Assembly (NCBI GenBank): GCA_940337035.1
Contig: CALNHX010001928.1
Location: forward strand, 124,001-188,000
DNA from: Agriotes lineatus
Taxonomy: Eukaryota > Arthropoda > Insecta > Coleoptera > Elateridae
Direction: 5' to 3'
DNA length: 64,000 nt
This document shows, piece by piece, positions 43,818 through 55,592 of the stretch. The position numbers were made by a program, and so were the translations under genes. The notes below the pieces were generated by a model. That model saw nothing but the letters and a program-made list of their open reading frames with translations. It had not been told where the DNA came from and did no database searches. How positions within the stretch are numbered: the first letter of the stretch is position 1; the number at the start of each line of letters is the position of its first letter.

Positions 43818-45529
43818 TCGAGGGACTATTTAATGAACCAAACTACCTTTTCAAATTAGTTTTCAGTAAATCTAGCATCAAACTACGCAATTTCTATAGT
43901 AACAGAACACTAATATTGACTTTTTCTAATAAAAATCGCATTTGTTAAAAATAGTCACTTGAATACCTTCTAGGAAGATATATCCACTGATATTTTTTTG
44001 ATTGGTCAAGAAACGTCAGAATTCTGGATTTTTATTGGTCACTTTTTGACAGATGACAGGTGAATTGAATAGTCAAAATTATATTTATTTTAGGTGACAC
44101 TTAACAAGTTAACATTTTAGATCTTTCTTATTTAACTTCATAAAATGCTTACAAATATTATTCGAACGTTTCAAACTATGGGAAATGATTTTCAAGTTAG
44201 TTTTTTCTTACGAAGGCTGTATTGAATTTATATGGCTCTGATTTTAATAATTTTGACTACGTACAATATGTTGATTGTTTTTTCGTTTATAGTGCAATGT
44301 ATTTATGTTTACATCAACTTGTAGTCCACAATGTGGAGTTATTTGGTAATCCTGAGTCGGTTTGTTAGTGTTTTAGTTTCAATTTAATACTGCTGGCTCT
44401 ATAAGTCAATACAGTTTCTGGTGAAGAAAATCGCAGCACTTTTGGTATTTACGATCTTCTAGTAACAAGTTCTAACTTTTAGTTGGATAAAATTACGGAA
44501 GATGCAATATGTTTTTCAGTAATGTTATGTGGAAAGGAGAAAACGAATTTACCGTATGCTACATGCATTGTTACGATGAGTACACTTTGTTTATTTTAAA
44601 TCGACTACATTAGCACAATGGAAGACAACCGCAACTATTTTTTCCGAGACCAAAATTTCAATCTTTTACTTGTTTTTACGGCATTGAAATAATTTATGAG
44701 CTGATGATGATGCTCTGTTTCACAATGTGCAAAGAATAGGAGCTGTCTTCAGTACTATTTTGCAACAGATTTATCAGGAATAAACGTTATCTGGTCAGAT
44801 CAGCATATTTACTCTATGTTTTTTTATATGAAATTTAGATGAATTGTTTCGGTAATGTAAATAACTAGCCAACAAATGTAATTAGAATACTATACCAAAT
44901 AAACAAGAGCTATTAGAAAACTATTTCAAGCATTAAAAGCATGTCGAATTCTGTGTACTAGTGTTATTTGAGAATATGCCATTCCTAGTTTAGTTTCTTA
45001 TTATTAATTTCATATTCTTATTTCAATTGAATATAAAATAAGCACACGTTGATAGTTTAGTTTTTATATATACTGCTCAACAAATGAACTGGACCACCCA
45101 TAAAAATGGTATTTGTTACATTAGGTACATCATAAAATATCTATATAACATTTTTTGTTTGATAATATACTCATATTAAGCATATTTAATTTCACTGTCC
45201 TCAAATATTAACTAAAGCATTAAGAAAATCATATTAATAAAATTAAAAACTAATAAAATTATAAAAAGATATTTTTAACAAAAATAAGCGGAGGACCAAA
45301 TAAAGAAATTATTAATTTTTTGAGTATCCTCGAAACGTTTAAAAATATTTGCCAACGATTGTGCTATCAGCATTTAGGGAAAATTCAAAATTTTTAAATT
45401 ATATTTTATTAATGGACATCGCTTTGAGTGCAAAAAGTGCCACTTTAATGCACTAGGTGCAATAACATATTCATCAGTTTCGTAAACTGACGGTAGTCTA
45501 TAAGCAAGAAAACAGTAAGTATTTTACGT
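43818..45529. other. Non-coding stretch between hairpin B and LINE gag
   Basis: AT-rich. No ORF longer than chance. A possible Tc1-like end (ATACTGCTCAACAAA) lies near 45070 without a partner. The right end probably holds degraded LINE ORF1 sequence. Confidence 0.4.
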
Positions 45530-45955
45530 ATCAAATCCAGATAAAGATACTCTGTCCGCACTTCTAAGAAATATACCAATTTCAATAACGGCTGAAGAAA
45601 TTAAGCAAAAATTATTAGATAACCAACACTCTGTAATAAACGTAACGCATTCATATAGTCGTCTTAAAAAACTAATTCCAATGTTTCTCGTTGAACTCAA
45701 TAAAATATAAAACGTAAATACATTTTTAGCTTAATATATTTCTCTCACTCTAAAGTATTGATTGAACCAAGACGAAAACCAAACACTTTGCCACACTGCA
45801 CCAGATGCCAAAAATATGGGCATACAAAAACTATTGTAATTTCGGCCCTAGGTGTGCAAAATGTCAAGTTTCTCATTATTATGCAGCATGCACAAAATCA
45901 GAAAATAAAAAACCAATATTTGTAAATTGCGGTGGTGAGCGTACCTACTGATAAT
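45530..45955 (+). pseudogene. LINE ORF1 (gag) fragment with zinc knuckles
   Basis: Frames with frameshifts spell an insect Jockey-type gag. A SVINVTHSYSRLKKLIPMF stretch is followed near 45770 by a PHCTRCQKYGHTK knuckle and a CAKCQVSHYYAACTKSE knuckle, ending at a CVNCGG start. These CCHC motifs bind RNA in the retrotransposon particle. Stops and frame changes occur near 45710 and 45830. The SINE at 46086 lies downstream. Confidence 0.8.
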
Positions 45956-46085
45956 TACAGAGGGTGTAGAATGTAAAATTATAGCCCACTGGAAAATGTC
46001 AGAAATATTGGCTCACTTTTATGGAACCGTGTTTATTTGATGAAGCACTTCTGTAATACCCTTTAATAATTACAATTTTTAAGAA

Positions 46086-46325
46086 GCCGCGTACCGCAGT
46101 TGGGAAAGCGTTAAGCTTGCATTAAGCAAGTCCTCGGTTCGAATCCCGCGAGGGCCGGAATTTTTTCGCAGCTATCGATTGGAATCGGGCTCGGTGAGAC
46201 CATTCACAGTTGGGCACCAAATTAACTGTGTTTTACTCAGAACCACAGACCTAAGAGATAGAGTAACAAGGTCAACACATCATGAAGACGCACACCTCAC
46301 ATAATGGTTGCTGCGCAAGCACACT
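46086..46325 (+). mobile_element. tRNA-derived SINE (family B, copy 2)
   Basis: Head GCCGCGTACCGCAGTTGG, perfect B box GGTTCGAATCCCG, then TTTTTTCGCAGC, GGGCTCGGTGAGACC, ATTCACAGTTGGGCACC and CAACACATCATGAAGACG. It matches the minus-strand copy at 21584-21846 along its whole length. Confidence 0.85.
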
Positions 46326-46454
46326 GCTTTAAATGTACAATTTGTGATAGGTATCGATATTATCCAGCAAGTTATAATTAAAGTAGATGGAATGCAAAAG
46401 TGCATCCAAATAAATGAAATAATAAGGCCTTGGTCTGTTTCCGAGTATGGGGAT

Positions 46455-46577
46455 CAAGAGCGTCAAAATTGTTGCCTAGCTAAAATGAAAGCAGGAGACG
46501 ATATAAATTTTTGCCTAGCCAAGAGTGCAGGAGACGATAAGATTTGTTGCCTAGCCAAGAGTGCAGGAGACGAATAA
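46455..46577 (+). repeat. Three in-frame tandem units of about 36-42 bp
   Basis: The unit TTGCCTAGCCAAGAGTGCAG plus GAGACGATAA occurs three times; in the plus-strand frame it encodes CLAKSAGDDK-like repeats ending at TAA 46575. It may be part of the Ty3-like element that follows, but the peptide is not a motif I know. Confidence 0.65.
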
Positions 46578-46660
46578 TAATAAATATTTGTACGACCATA
46601 GAACGAATGCTGGATGATGAACAGATAGGGAATGATTACTTATAATATAAAGGCAGAATT

Positions 46661-46915
46661 ATGGATATAATAGAGAAGAATAAGGAGATAATAAATCAGA
46701 AAACAGGACAAGCAACTAAATATTGCCATAGACTTCTTGTTGACGAAACGAGGGGCTTCAAGAGCAAAACTTATCCAATACCGTTTGCACAGCGCGAAAA
46801 AGTGAAACATGAGTTACAGAAGATGTTAGATGATGATGTGAGAAAGCATTTAAAAACGAACTTTGTTAATCCAATGGTGGTAGTAAAGAAGAGCGATGGT
46901 AGCCATGGCTTATGA
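46661..46915 (+). pseudogene. Ty3/Gypsy-type pol fragment (start of reverse transcriptase)
   Basis: The frame includes FKSKTYPIPFAQREKVKHEL, then LDDDV and NFVNPMVVVKKSDGSHGL before TGA. That is the N-terminal RT region of Ty3/Gypsy pol (YPIP...VxxEIxxMLxxGVI...S..NPLVVVKKKDGS). The usual GVI after the MLDD block is altered and the YVDD active site is absent. No LTRs were identified nearby. Confidence 0.75.
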
Positions 46916-49140
46916 GTAAATAAATAAAGTTGATAATAAAATCAGACGACGTTTTCATATTTCAGCCATTTACCTATATTTAAAAAATGTAGATTAGAAT
47001 AGGTTAGATTAGTTTACAAACAAATGTTGGGACACTCTCATTAGTATAGGTTATTTTAGATAGAATATGAATTAGATAAGAATTTGTTATTGAAGTTTTT
47101 AAAATGAGTTAAATGTCAGAATTGGGCTGCTTAAAAGAGAGATTTGAGTCATGCAATTAAAATTGGTGATACTTAACATTACAAAGCATGCAAATCAACG
47201 TATGCTGTAAAATAACACTCATGCGTGGTGATTTTAATTTTCAAAAATTGGAGGAAAACATGTAATGTTATTAAGCCCACGAATTGGCTCTGACTGCAGT
47301 GCAGGACAATCAACATTCAAATAAGCACAGAGTTGAGATATATTAAATAACTGCAATGGTAAACAAAAGTAACAGAGTAAATGCATTGATAATGAGATGC
47401 GAGAACTAATAATTAGTAGAGAAAGGCACGCTAAGACAGGACATGTTCAGGGGGTTTTGTATTGGCTCGTTAATTAATCGTTTTAAAATGAAAGGTTTAT
47501 GCACAAAGCCAAACCGCATAAAATGTATTTAACACAAATGCTTTGCTGGCTGCAATTTGAACACAGAGTAATGTCAAGTCAAAGCATGAGGCTGCGAAAA
47601 ATTGTGAGCATAGCAGAAAGGTAATTCAGTACGAAGCAGAATAGGAAAACATTGCAATGGCTAAATAATGGCAACAGTTTGTGGCAAGAGACATGAAAGG
47701 GAGGAACTCAAGAATTAGTGCATTTATAAAAAACAAAGTGAAAACAGAGCAGACCCGTGATTAAAATAACGTTCGTGAGTGCAACGCAAAGAGACATTTT
47801 TAAATTATAAGATTAAAAGACAATAACTTAGTTTTAAGAAATTTTAATTTTAAATTTAGATATAAAACTTTATTCTGTTTGTAACTTTTTGTATCAAAAC
47901 TAATTTCCTTAAACCAAAAACCATTCAAATAACTTAGCAGCCAGATTCGAATTTGTTTACGAAACAAGGGAGAACAATTGCAATAAATTAATTGTTAGCT
48001 GTGTGAATTTTGTGTTCCATTTCAAACACTGTTTTAATTACAAAAAAAGTACTGGTTGGATAGTGTTGCATTTTATTGCTATAGTGCCCAAGTGCAGATA
48101 AAAGTATTTGCAGCACTGTCCGCAGCCTAAAAATTATAAATTTCTCCACCCGATCTTCGAGGTTGATCGGAAGACGAGCACATCAAAATTTCGAGGCCCA
48201 TCTACTACAGCGAATAAGGCATCCAAAGCAAGAGGTCATCAACCCAGGAGATTAGCAGAGCGTGCAGGAGTATCCTGAGAGAAGGTTGCAGCCAGGGCAG
48301 CATCTCCAGCCGCGGAAAAGCCACGGTGCTACCCAGTGCAGCTTCGTTCTAAATCGACCAGATTTTACAAGGTAGGAAACTAGCCTAAAGTTAAGGATCA
48401 CAGCTGGGCAATGCATTAAAACGAAAGATTAAACCTTTCCGAAGACGTCCAGCGTATTTCCAAAGGCCCATTTGCTTCGGTTTTCTCAGAATTAGCGTGG
48501 TTTGGGTAAATTCGGTAGATTTGGCGAAAGGGACGCCGCCGAGAAATAAAAGCCAGAAGTGGCGTGTTTTCGAGAACAACGAAGGCCCGGTTCTTCCTAC
48601 GTCATCTTAAAACAAAAACTAGCTTAATTGCAAGCGGAAAAAATTCAAATGAGTTAACCTAATGCATTTTTCACGATATTTCCTTGAGTTTTAAGGTATT
48701 CAGACGCGCACACTTTAATTATTTGTGTCATCTGCCAAATTGAGGATTTTTAACCTACAGAACCGCACATTGAACTAATAACTTTGTATTGAGACAGATA
48801 ATTTCAGATCAAACTTGAATGAAATAGTACACTTCTGAACTTACTTGAGTCAGTTTCATGTTTTATCGATGAGCTAGTCCATTAAATTTTGCAGTTTGAT
48901 AAAATACTAAAAGGGCATACAACCATTTATTTTGTAGTAAATATAACATTTCATTTTAATCAGACAGCTAGCCGGTTATAGAGACAATTTCATTGCATAT
49001 TAATGGCACCGCAACGTGGAGCTTAAACAGAGATGCCATCTCATTGCAATACATACAAATACGATTTTACAAAAGTAAGCCAATATTTCTGAAACTTTGA
49101 ATTATTTTAATGAGGGTTTTCCGTGTTTAAAACAGACTTT
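46916..49140. other. Unassigned stretch, A-rich then GC-richer
   Basis: 46916-47800 is A/G-rich on plus without ORFs and may be degraded Ty3 element. 48130-48600 is GC-richer (CGAGGTTGATCGGAAGACG, CAGCCGCGGAAAAGCC), like an LTR or leader, but I find no matching second copy. The ORF 48391-48579 (minus) has no motif. Confidence 0.35.
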
Positions 49141-49640
49141 TTCCCGCATCTCTTATTAGCCAATCAAATGCCTTGATTTTTCAAGATTCAACCAATCACG
49201 TACTTTTATAGTGGCAAAAAATCAAATTTTTCCCTTGGGATTTTATCAGTTTCTTTCACCACTAATATCCATGGCAACCACTAAATATGTTGTTTTAATC
49301 AAGGTGACATTTAAAAAACGAAATTTAAAACTGTCATTGTGCATCAGTATAAATGTCAAATTAACCGATACTTGGGAAATAGTTCACAAAATGTATTTCG
49401 TGCTCATGATTATGTTTGAAAAATGTTTTACTCAAGATTTGTTGTTTTTTTGGCAATGCCCCTCAACAAACTAGCTTTGACAAATTCCCTCGCCTTCGGC
49501 TCGGGAATTTGATCAAGTTAGTTTGTCTTGTGCCATTGCCAAAACAAAATACTTTCGTAAAACATTTTTACTGGCAAAATCATTTGCCCTTAATACATTA
49601 TTACTGAAAATGTAGTTTACCTGAATAAATAATGTTTGGA
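49141..49640. repeat. Repeat unit carrying hairpin C
   Basis: Hairpin C (49451-49541) folds TTGGCAATG/CCATTGCCAA and AACAAACTAG/TTAGTTTGT arms around the apex CCCTCGCCTTCGGCTCGGG. To its left come AGCCAATCAAATGCC, ATCCATGGCAACCAC and ACTGTCATTGTGCATC, motifs shared in altered form with the units of hairpins A and B. In A and B the hairpin lies at the left, so this copy is in reverse orientation. The plus-strand ORFs here (49211-49607) run through the hairpin and are not genes. Confidence 0.65.
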
Positions 49641-50192
49641 AGGGTATGGGGGAAAAGCAAAAAGGATAGCAATGGGGACTTTTAAATTAGATTAAATATT
49701 ACATCATGCATAGTTCACAAAAATTATTCTCTGCAGCAGATTTTACTTTTAACATTTTATGTGCAATTTACAAAAAAAAGTATTGACAAAACGTTTCCCA
49801 CAACTAATTAAATTTAATTTAGTGGTCAAGAATTTGTCAGAACAAATTATACAGTTAATTATACATAAACTTTAATTAAATATGTATGCATTTTTGGAAA
49901 TAAGATGTAATAGAATTATAGCTTTCGTTTAGTTTTTGATTAATGAAACACTACTTACTACCGAAAAATACTTTTGGCATATGATCTGGTTATTTAAAAA
50001 AACAAATGTAGGAAAAATTCTGATGTCAAAATGCATTTGTTCTATGTGACCTAATAATCTATTTTTGTCTTTTGGGCATAACCAAGGCGGTCTATATTCT
50101 TCCAGGCCATGACACTGCTGGCTCTGACGCCCCATTTTCTGCTAGGCCATTCCAGGACATACTAAGTTTTACAAGCATTTAGATACGCATAC

Positions 50193-51389
50193 GGACAACT
50201 CGACGCGGCCAACTCGATACGGACCCAACTCGATCCGAGCCCAACTCGACGCGGGACAACTCGACGGCATGAATTATTAGTACAGTATTTTGAAAGAAAA
50301 AAACAAAGCATAACGGTAATTAATTTTTACCTAAAAAAAACAAATAAATAACCGGATCTAGAAAAGACAATTTACCGAGGGAAAATTTACCAGAAGGAAA
50401 GTTTTTCAAAAATTATGGTATGGATAGTATGTGTAACTTAATTTACATAATCTGTTTTTTAATATTTAATATAGCTCTATATGACAAAGTATATTCTTTT
50501 TACTGAATCACAATTTATTGGAAGGGCGATGTTTAACTACTGCTAATCTCTTTAAATATTACAAAAAATGATTTGCATAAAATCACAACCAATTCAAGTG
50601 ATATATTAAAGCGGCCGCAATGCAGCAGCTTATAGTCACAGAAAGTATTTACAATAATATGTACAGTGTTGAAATCTTTTTGTTTTGTTAAACATTTAAC
50701 AAGTAAGAATTTTTTTAAATTGTTGTTGCAGTCACAAAAAATATTTGCAATGATATATGTACAGTGTTTACAAATATATGCTTTTACGATTTGTTAACAA
50801 ATCAGATTTTTTTTCACACTTCTTAAAGTCAAAACATATTTACAATTATATGCACAGTGTTTAATTTTTTTATAATATAAGTGAGGAAAATATTTAAATT
50901 TTAAAATTTATATTTTTATCCACAATTAACATTATCCAATAAATATTTAATACTAAACGATGCAGAAAATTATTCCCTTTAATTTAGTAGCACTATCATT
51001 TTTTTCCATAAAATTGGTGAGCAGGAATATGCATAACTGTGATAAGCCATGTAAATTGCCAATGTTCAAAGGTATGACCAACCACGCGGTATAGCTATAT
51101 TAAACATTAAAAGGCAGATTATTTCAATTACTCCTACACATGCTATTTATACCATATATTTCGATAAACTTTACCTTCGGTAACTCGTCTTTCCTAGATC
51201 CGGTAATTTTTTGTTTATATTTACGTAAAAATTAATGATCGTTATGTTTTTTTATCATCCAAAATACTGTACTAATAATTCGTGGCGTCGAGTTGTCCCG
51301 CGTCGAGTTAGGCTCGGATCGAGTTGGGTTCGCGTCGAGTTGGCCGCGTCGAGTTTTCCGCGTCGAGTTGGCCGCGTCGAGTTGTCCTA
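50193..51389. mobile_element. TIR element with terminal arrays of CGAGTTG/CAACTCG units
   Basis: About 200 bp at each end are inverted copies (50193-50395 and about 51180-51389), including AATTATTAGTACAGTATTTT and a CCGGATCTAG block. The outermost 90-150 bp are arrays of 13-17-bp units such as GGCCAACTCGACGC, five on the left and about eight on the right, with the spacer before CAACTCG varying. The interior has no transposase; it holds three units of 100-115 bp starting GTCACARAAARTATTTRCAA (50627-50870). A target duplication was not identified and the superfamily is unknown. Confidence 0.8.
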
Positions 51390-51452
51390 GATCGTTTAGA
51401 TATACTTGACGTTAAAACTATTTTGACAATGCAGTTTACTTCAGTTGCAAAA

Positions 51453-51680
51453 ATGCATTTGAAGTGTTGCGTACCAAGTTGCAAGACGAATTAACTACTT
51501 CTCATCAGTTGCTCCAAATATTAGCGTGTGCAAACTTCCATCTAGTGAAACAGCACCACAAAAATAGTAACAAGTAACGGCTTGGAAAGATAGTGTTGTT
51601 TGTGAAAAGCACTTTAGAAAAGCCAATGTAAAGGTTGATAAGATGAAGGGACTTGTTCCGACTGTAACACCATAAGCTTT
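51453..51680 (+). pseudogene. THAP zinc-finger domain relic
   Basis: The plus-strand frames read HLKCCVPSCKTN, SVAPNISVCKLPSSETAPQK, then VTAWKDSVVCEKHFRKANVK and GLVPTVTP. This is a THAP domain: the C-x-x-x-C start, conserved Trp, C-x2-H (CEKHF) and an AVPT-like end. One frameshift after KTN and a TAG before VTAW disable it. THAP domains head P-element transposases and several host regulators; with no transposase behind it, this is a fragment of either. Confidence 0.8.
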
Positions 51681-52829
51681 CAAACAAGTTATTTAAAAAA
51701 ATAACTGTTTTAGATGAAGTCAAAATTAATAGCGATTTACTTGCAAAGGAGAATTAAGTAACTACCCATTAGAAATTGTTTTTAAATCGAATATTACGGT
51801 AAAGTGACGCACTTACAATGTAAATAGCCACGATTCTTTTTCAATTGGCTTGTATCAGAATGACAGGGACAATATACTCACAGATTGTCTATTTAGTGCC
51901 CAAAACTAGTCATTTGGTTGGTGAAACCATTTTGCCAAATTGTGGTAGGGCATTCGAAAGATCACTTTACAGGCTCAGTGCTACGGCCTAAAATAGTAGA
52001 GGCCGCCTTGGCATAACTCTAAAACAACAGCGGCAGACAAAAGTGTCATTCTCATGTGCAGCAACAAACACTCATTTCGTGTACTTAATAAAAAATAACT
52101 ATTTTGAATAGTTTTCAGCATCAGAACACGCAGCATTGCTCTAATTTAACCACGTTCGTATTCTTTAAGATTTTCGAAATTCATTGGGGGACCTCAACAT
52201 TTCGTAACACTTTATTCAGGAAGGAATGCGTATGTGAATAGCACCCGCTGCTCTTTTAAGTTCATCTTGAGGTTTTTATTTTCTGCGATCTGCAGCCTTC
52301 AAACGAATTAGAAAATCCTAAAGTATCATGAGCAATTAATTACAAATAGCAGACTATTGTTTGACAATTGATAGATTATTGTTTGGTAATTAAAATGTGC
52401 CAACTTACTTGATTAAACTTAAACTTTTAAGACGCTGTATGTCGAAAACAAGTAAAAGCCGGATAACAACTTTTGGATGTTTTAATAATACATTATTAAA
52501 GCATACAGAGCACGAGCCTCTATACCGATAGGTAAAAAGAGGTTACAATACATTTATGTACACTCCCGGAGTTGTGCTAATTTCCTCTTAACTCACCCTA
52601 TATTTTCGATAACGTTGGTGCTATACAACACCAGTCTTATTTCTTTTAACACAGGAAATTTCTGCGAAAATGATGTTCATATTTTTACCGGTTTCAGAAT
52701 ATTAAGCCTTTGTTTACATATACAAAAGTAAGCTGGTAACTAAGTTATAATCTGTACGGTAATATTCCTTTACCGTATATGGCAACCATTACCATACTGC
52801 AACTGATAAACTATTGAACATACCACACA
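51681..52829. other. Non-coding stretch, nothing recognised
   Basis: AT-rich sequence following the THAP relic. No hAT or P-type transposase motifs seen. Confidence 0.4.
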
Positions 52830-53240
52830 CTCTGCTCCGCGTTGAGCTTTTGTATCTTTAATAATAAACCGACTTTTTTGTTCTCTCCCTGTTTGCATCT
52901 TTAGCTTGAATTAAAATCGCCCAGTAAGATGCATTCCTTTCTCTTTTAATGCTTTTTAGTACTGTTGATAAAGAATCGTATAAATGTTGTTTGTCTTAGT
53001 CACTTGCCTTTTCTACGGGGGCTTATATTCCCACTACAGTATAATCGTAGCCTTTAATTTGCATGTTAAGTCGAATTATACGTTCAACTACTTAATTCCA
53101 TAATTTTATACTCCCTTTTAGGCCTGTATTTATGGCCACTTTTTGATCTTTTATCGCGATTAACACCCTTGTACGTATGTATGTAATCTTCGACTTGTTT
53201 ACAGCTATTGCTTTTCTTTTTTATTTCTGTTAGGATTGCA
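52830..53240 (-). pseudogene. APE endonuclease fragment of a LINE, inverted to its neighbour
   Basis: On minus the blocks ERIIRLNMQIKGYDYTVVGI, APVEKASD, LYDSLSTVLKSIKR and a GDFN-like ILLGDFN-type site (broken by a frameshift) match the N-terminal half of the LINE endonuclease, where YAP and GDFN are conserved. Several stop codons are present. The piece lies head-to-head with the plus-strand RT fragment at 53415, so a rearrangement or two insertions must be assumed. Confidence 0.7.
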
Positions 53241-53414
53241 ATGTTGATATTTTGCTTTCTAATTTGAAATGAGCCTACTTCAGAGACCTAACGACCCTAC
53301 CCACGTGAGCTCATGATTTCTTGCACACCGAACAGAAGGAAATTATATCCCATTTCACGAATATTATCCTATCCCATCTCACCAAGCTTATTTAAAATCT
53401 ACTACATCAAGTAC

Positions 53415-54160
53415 TTAAAGCTTGGAAACGCAAATGTGCAGGAATGGGTCTGCCTGTCCAAAATAATATGATTTACTCCTTACAATTTGCAGATACATAT
53501 CACGAAAACTTATAGGCGAGTATAGCAAGTGAGGATTGGAACTAAAAGTAAATAAAACTAAATATATGAATATAGGTGGTACGAGTATAAAAGGAAAACT
53601 AGAAGCCAATATGGAAATGAAACCGAAATATAAAGATTTAGGGGTAACAATAAAAGACAATGGTAGATTTTATACGGCAATTAAACAAAGAAATGTACAA
53701 GGAAGAATATCCACCTCAAGAATCAATTTAATACTCTAGGACAGAACAATTACAAAAAAGAAAAAGTCGTACATCTACAACAGCATAGTTATAAGTATCA
53801 CAATATATGGTTGCGAAGTATGGTAACTGAGGCACAGAAATACAATTCTGTCAAAGGTCAGCAAGAATATCTACATTGGACCATGTACGAAATGACGACA
53901 TACGACAGATAATCCCCAACTACAATAATAAACCACATAAGCACTAAGCAACTGATATAGTATGGTCACATGCAGCGAATGAATGGAGAAAGGCCCCTTA
54001 AAGGATTTTAGATTGGAAACCGCCAGGAAGAAGAAAGAAGGAAAGGTCTAGGCTTAGCTGGCGAGAATGAAGAATCAAGGCTATAGAAGAAAGAGGTCTG
54101 GAAGAAAGAATGTGGAATGACAGAGCGCTGGAAGAGGGAAATCGGAAGACGTCGTCAAAC
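53415..54160 (+). pseudogene. RT and C-terminal fragment of a LINE
   Basis: Plus-strand frames give KCAGMGLPV, YSLQFAD (the RT active-site region, with the second Asp lost), LKVNKTKYMNIGGTS, a YKDLGVTI block, TITKKKKSYIY, YGCEVW, and a degenerate GHMQRMNGERPLK C-terminal region to about 54160. These are in the order found in insect APE-type LINEs. Many frameshifts and stops show old age. Confidence 0.8.
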
Positions 54161-54326
54161 TTTATAAAACGATTTATATACAGGTTCCTTCAAATTATAG
54201 GGAACATAGAGCATAAGTGTGATAGACAGTAATGGGTATATATTTTACCAAGAAAAAACATTATATTACATTACTATTATACTTGTTTTCTAGCTACCAA
54301 AGTAATTGTTACTCTTATCGTAAATA

Positions 54327-55254
54327 CAGCGAGATTAAACATAAACTTGATCGCGGGAACCATTGAAAACAATAAAAAATTGCCTAATTTGTAGCATGCT
54401 TTTTGTTAGTATAGAATTGTAAAAATTTTTAGAAGTTTAAAATACCCGTCTTGTTTAACTTCATCTCAATCTCATTGTTATTTTAATGATATCGATCCAT
54501 TTAATCAATGAATTTGGTTTCAATTGCATATTTTTGTAGATTATTAGATTGTGTTAAAGTCACATGAACGTATAATATAGTTAATTGTAGTTCAACTGTA
54601 GTTCCATAAAGCTCAGTGTAGACACTGGTCATATTTCGGGACCAATTTTATTTTTGATCGCTCTGTAGTACAGAAACATACAACCACTGTACTTTATAAA
54701 ACTACCTTTAAACTACAATTAACTGTATTATTAGTTCATGTGACTTTAACGCAGTCTAATAATCTACAAAAATATGCAAAAATATGTAATTTAAACCAAA
54801 TGCATAAATTAAATTGATAGGTAACATTAAAATAACACGAGGATAAGTTAAACAAAATATCGAGAATAAATTTTAAACTTGAAAAAAAATTGACAATTCT
54901 ATAGAGCGCCCAAAAATAAAATAGATATCTGGAGCTCAGGAAAAAAATGTGTGACTTTAACACAGCCTAATAAGCTACACAAATATTAAAAATATGTAAT
55001 TTATGCATTAAATTGATAGGTAACCTCAAAATAACTATGAGATAAGTTAAACAAGATGTTGAAGGTGAATTTTAAACTTCTAAAAGATTTAACAATTCTA
55101 TGTCAACAAAAAGATAGGTTTTACTGTTTTAATGGCTTCCGCGATCAGATTTATTTTTGATCACCCTGTATGTCTACAAAAAGCAAGCTACATATTAGGC
55201 AAGTTTTATTGTTTCCAATGGCTCCTGCGATCATATATATTTTTGATCTCTCTG
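54327..55254. mobile_element. Complex foldback of Tc1/mariner style
   Basis: Flanked by TA (54325-54326, 55255-55256). Ends CAGMGAGATYAAA are followed on both sides by TGATCGCRGGARCCATTG and TTGCCTAATWTGTAGC, inverted. Inside, 54530-54640 and 54670-54770 form another inverted pair, and about 205 bp from 54736 are repeated directly from about 54950. Internal copies of the end motif (GATCGCTCTGTA at 54656, GATCACCCTGTA at 55160) show that it is built from several partial copies of one unit. No coding capacity. Confidence 0.75.
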
Positions 55255-55592
55255 TATTTGAACCTTTTTCAACTCATGGAATAGCCATGTTCCGTACAAT
55301 TTTAGGTAACCTTTAAAGTTACCGGGTAACAATGAAATCGGTCCTATACTTTTCTCTTTGATTTATTAAGCAATTATGATAAAATTTCATACGGCAACAC
55401 TAAACATAATTTTTGATTGACGGATAGATATAGTTGAAATGGTCGACTTGCGGTTTCACATGAAGTGCTATTAGCTTTGATTTTTGAAACGTATCACCGT
55501 ATGTTTTTTATATTTTTTGGTATGTACAGCTAAAATTATACAGTGTGGTCCATTAAGTGTGCAACAAATGGGACATTATTTTATTAGTTGTA

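Noticed and set aside
46661..48600. A complete Ty3 LTR retrotransposon
   Set aside because: Only the start of the RT is recognisable. No pair of LTRs, primer site or integrase was seen.
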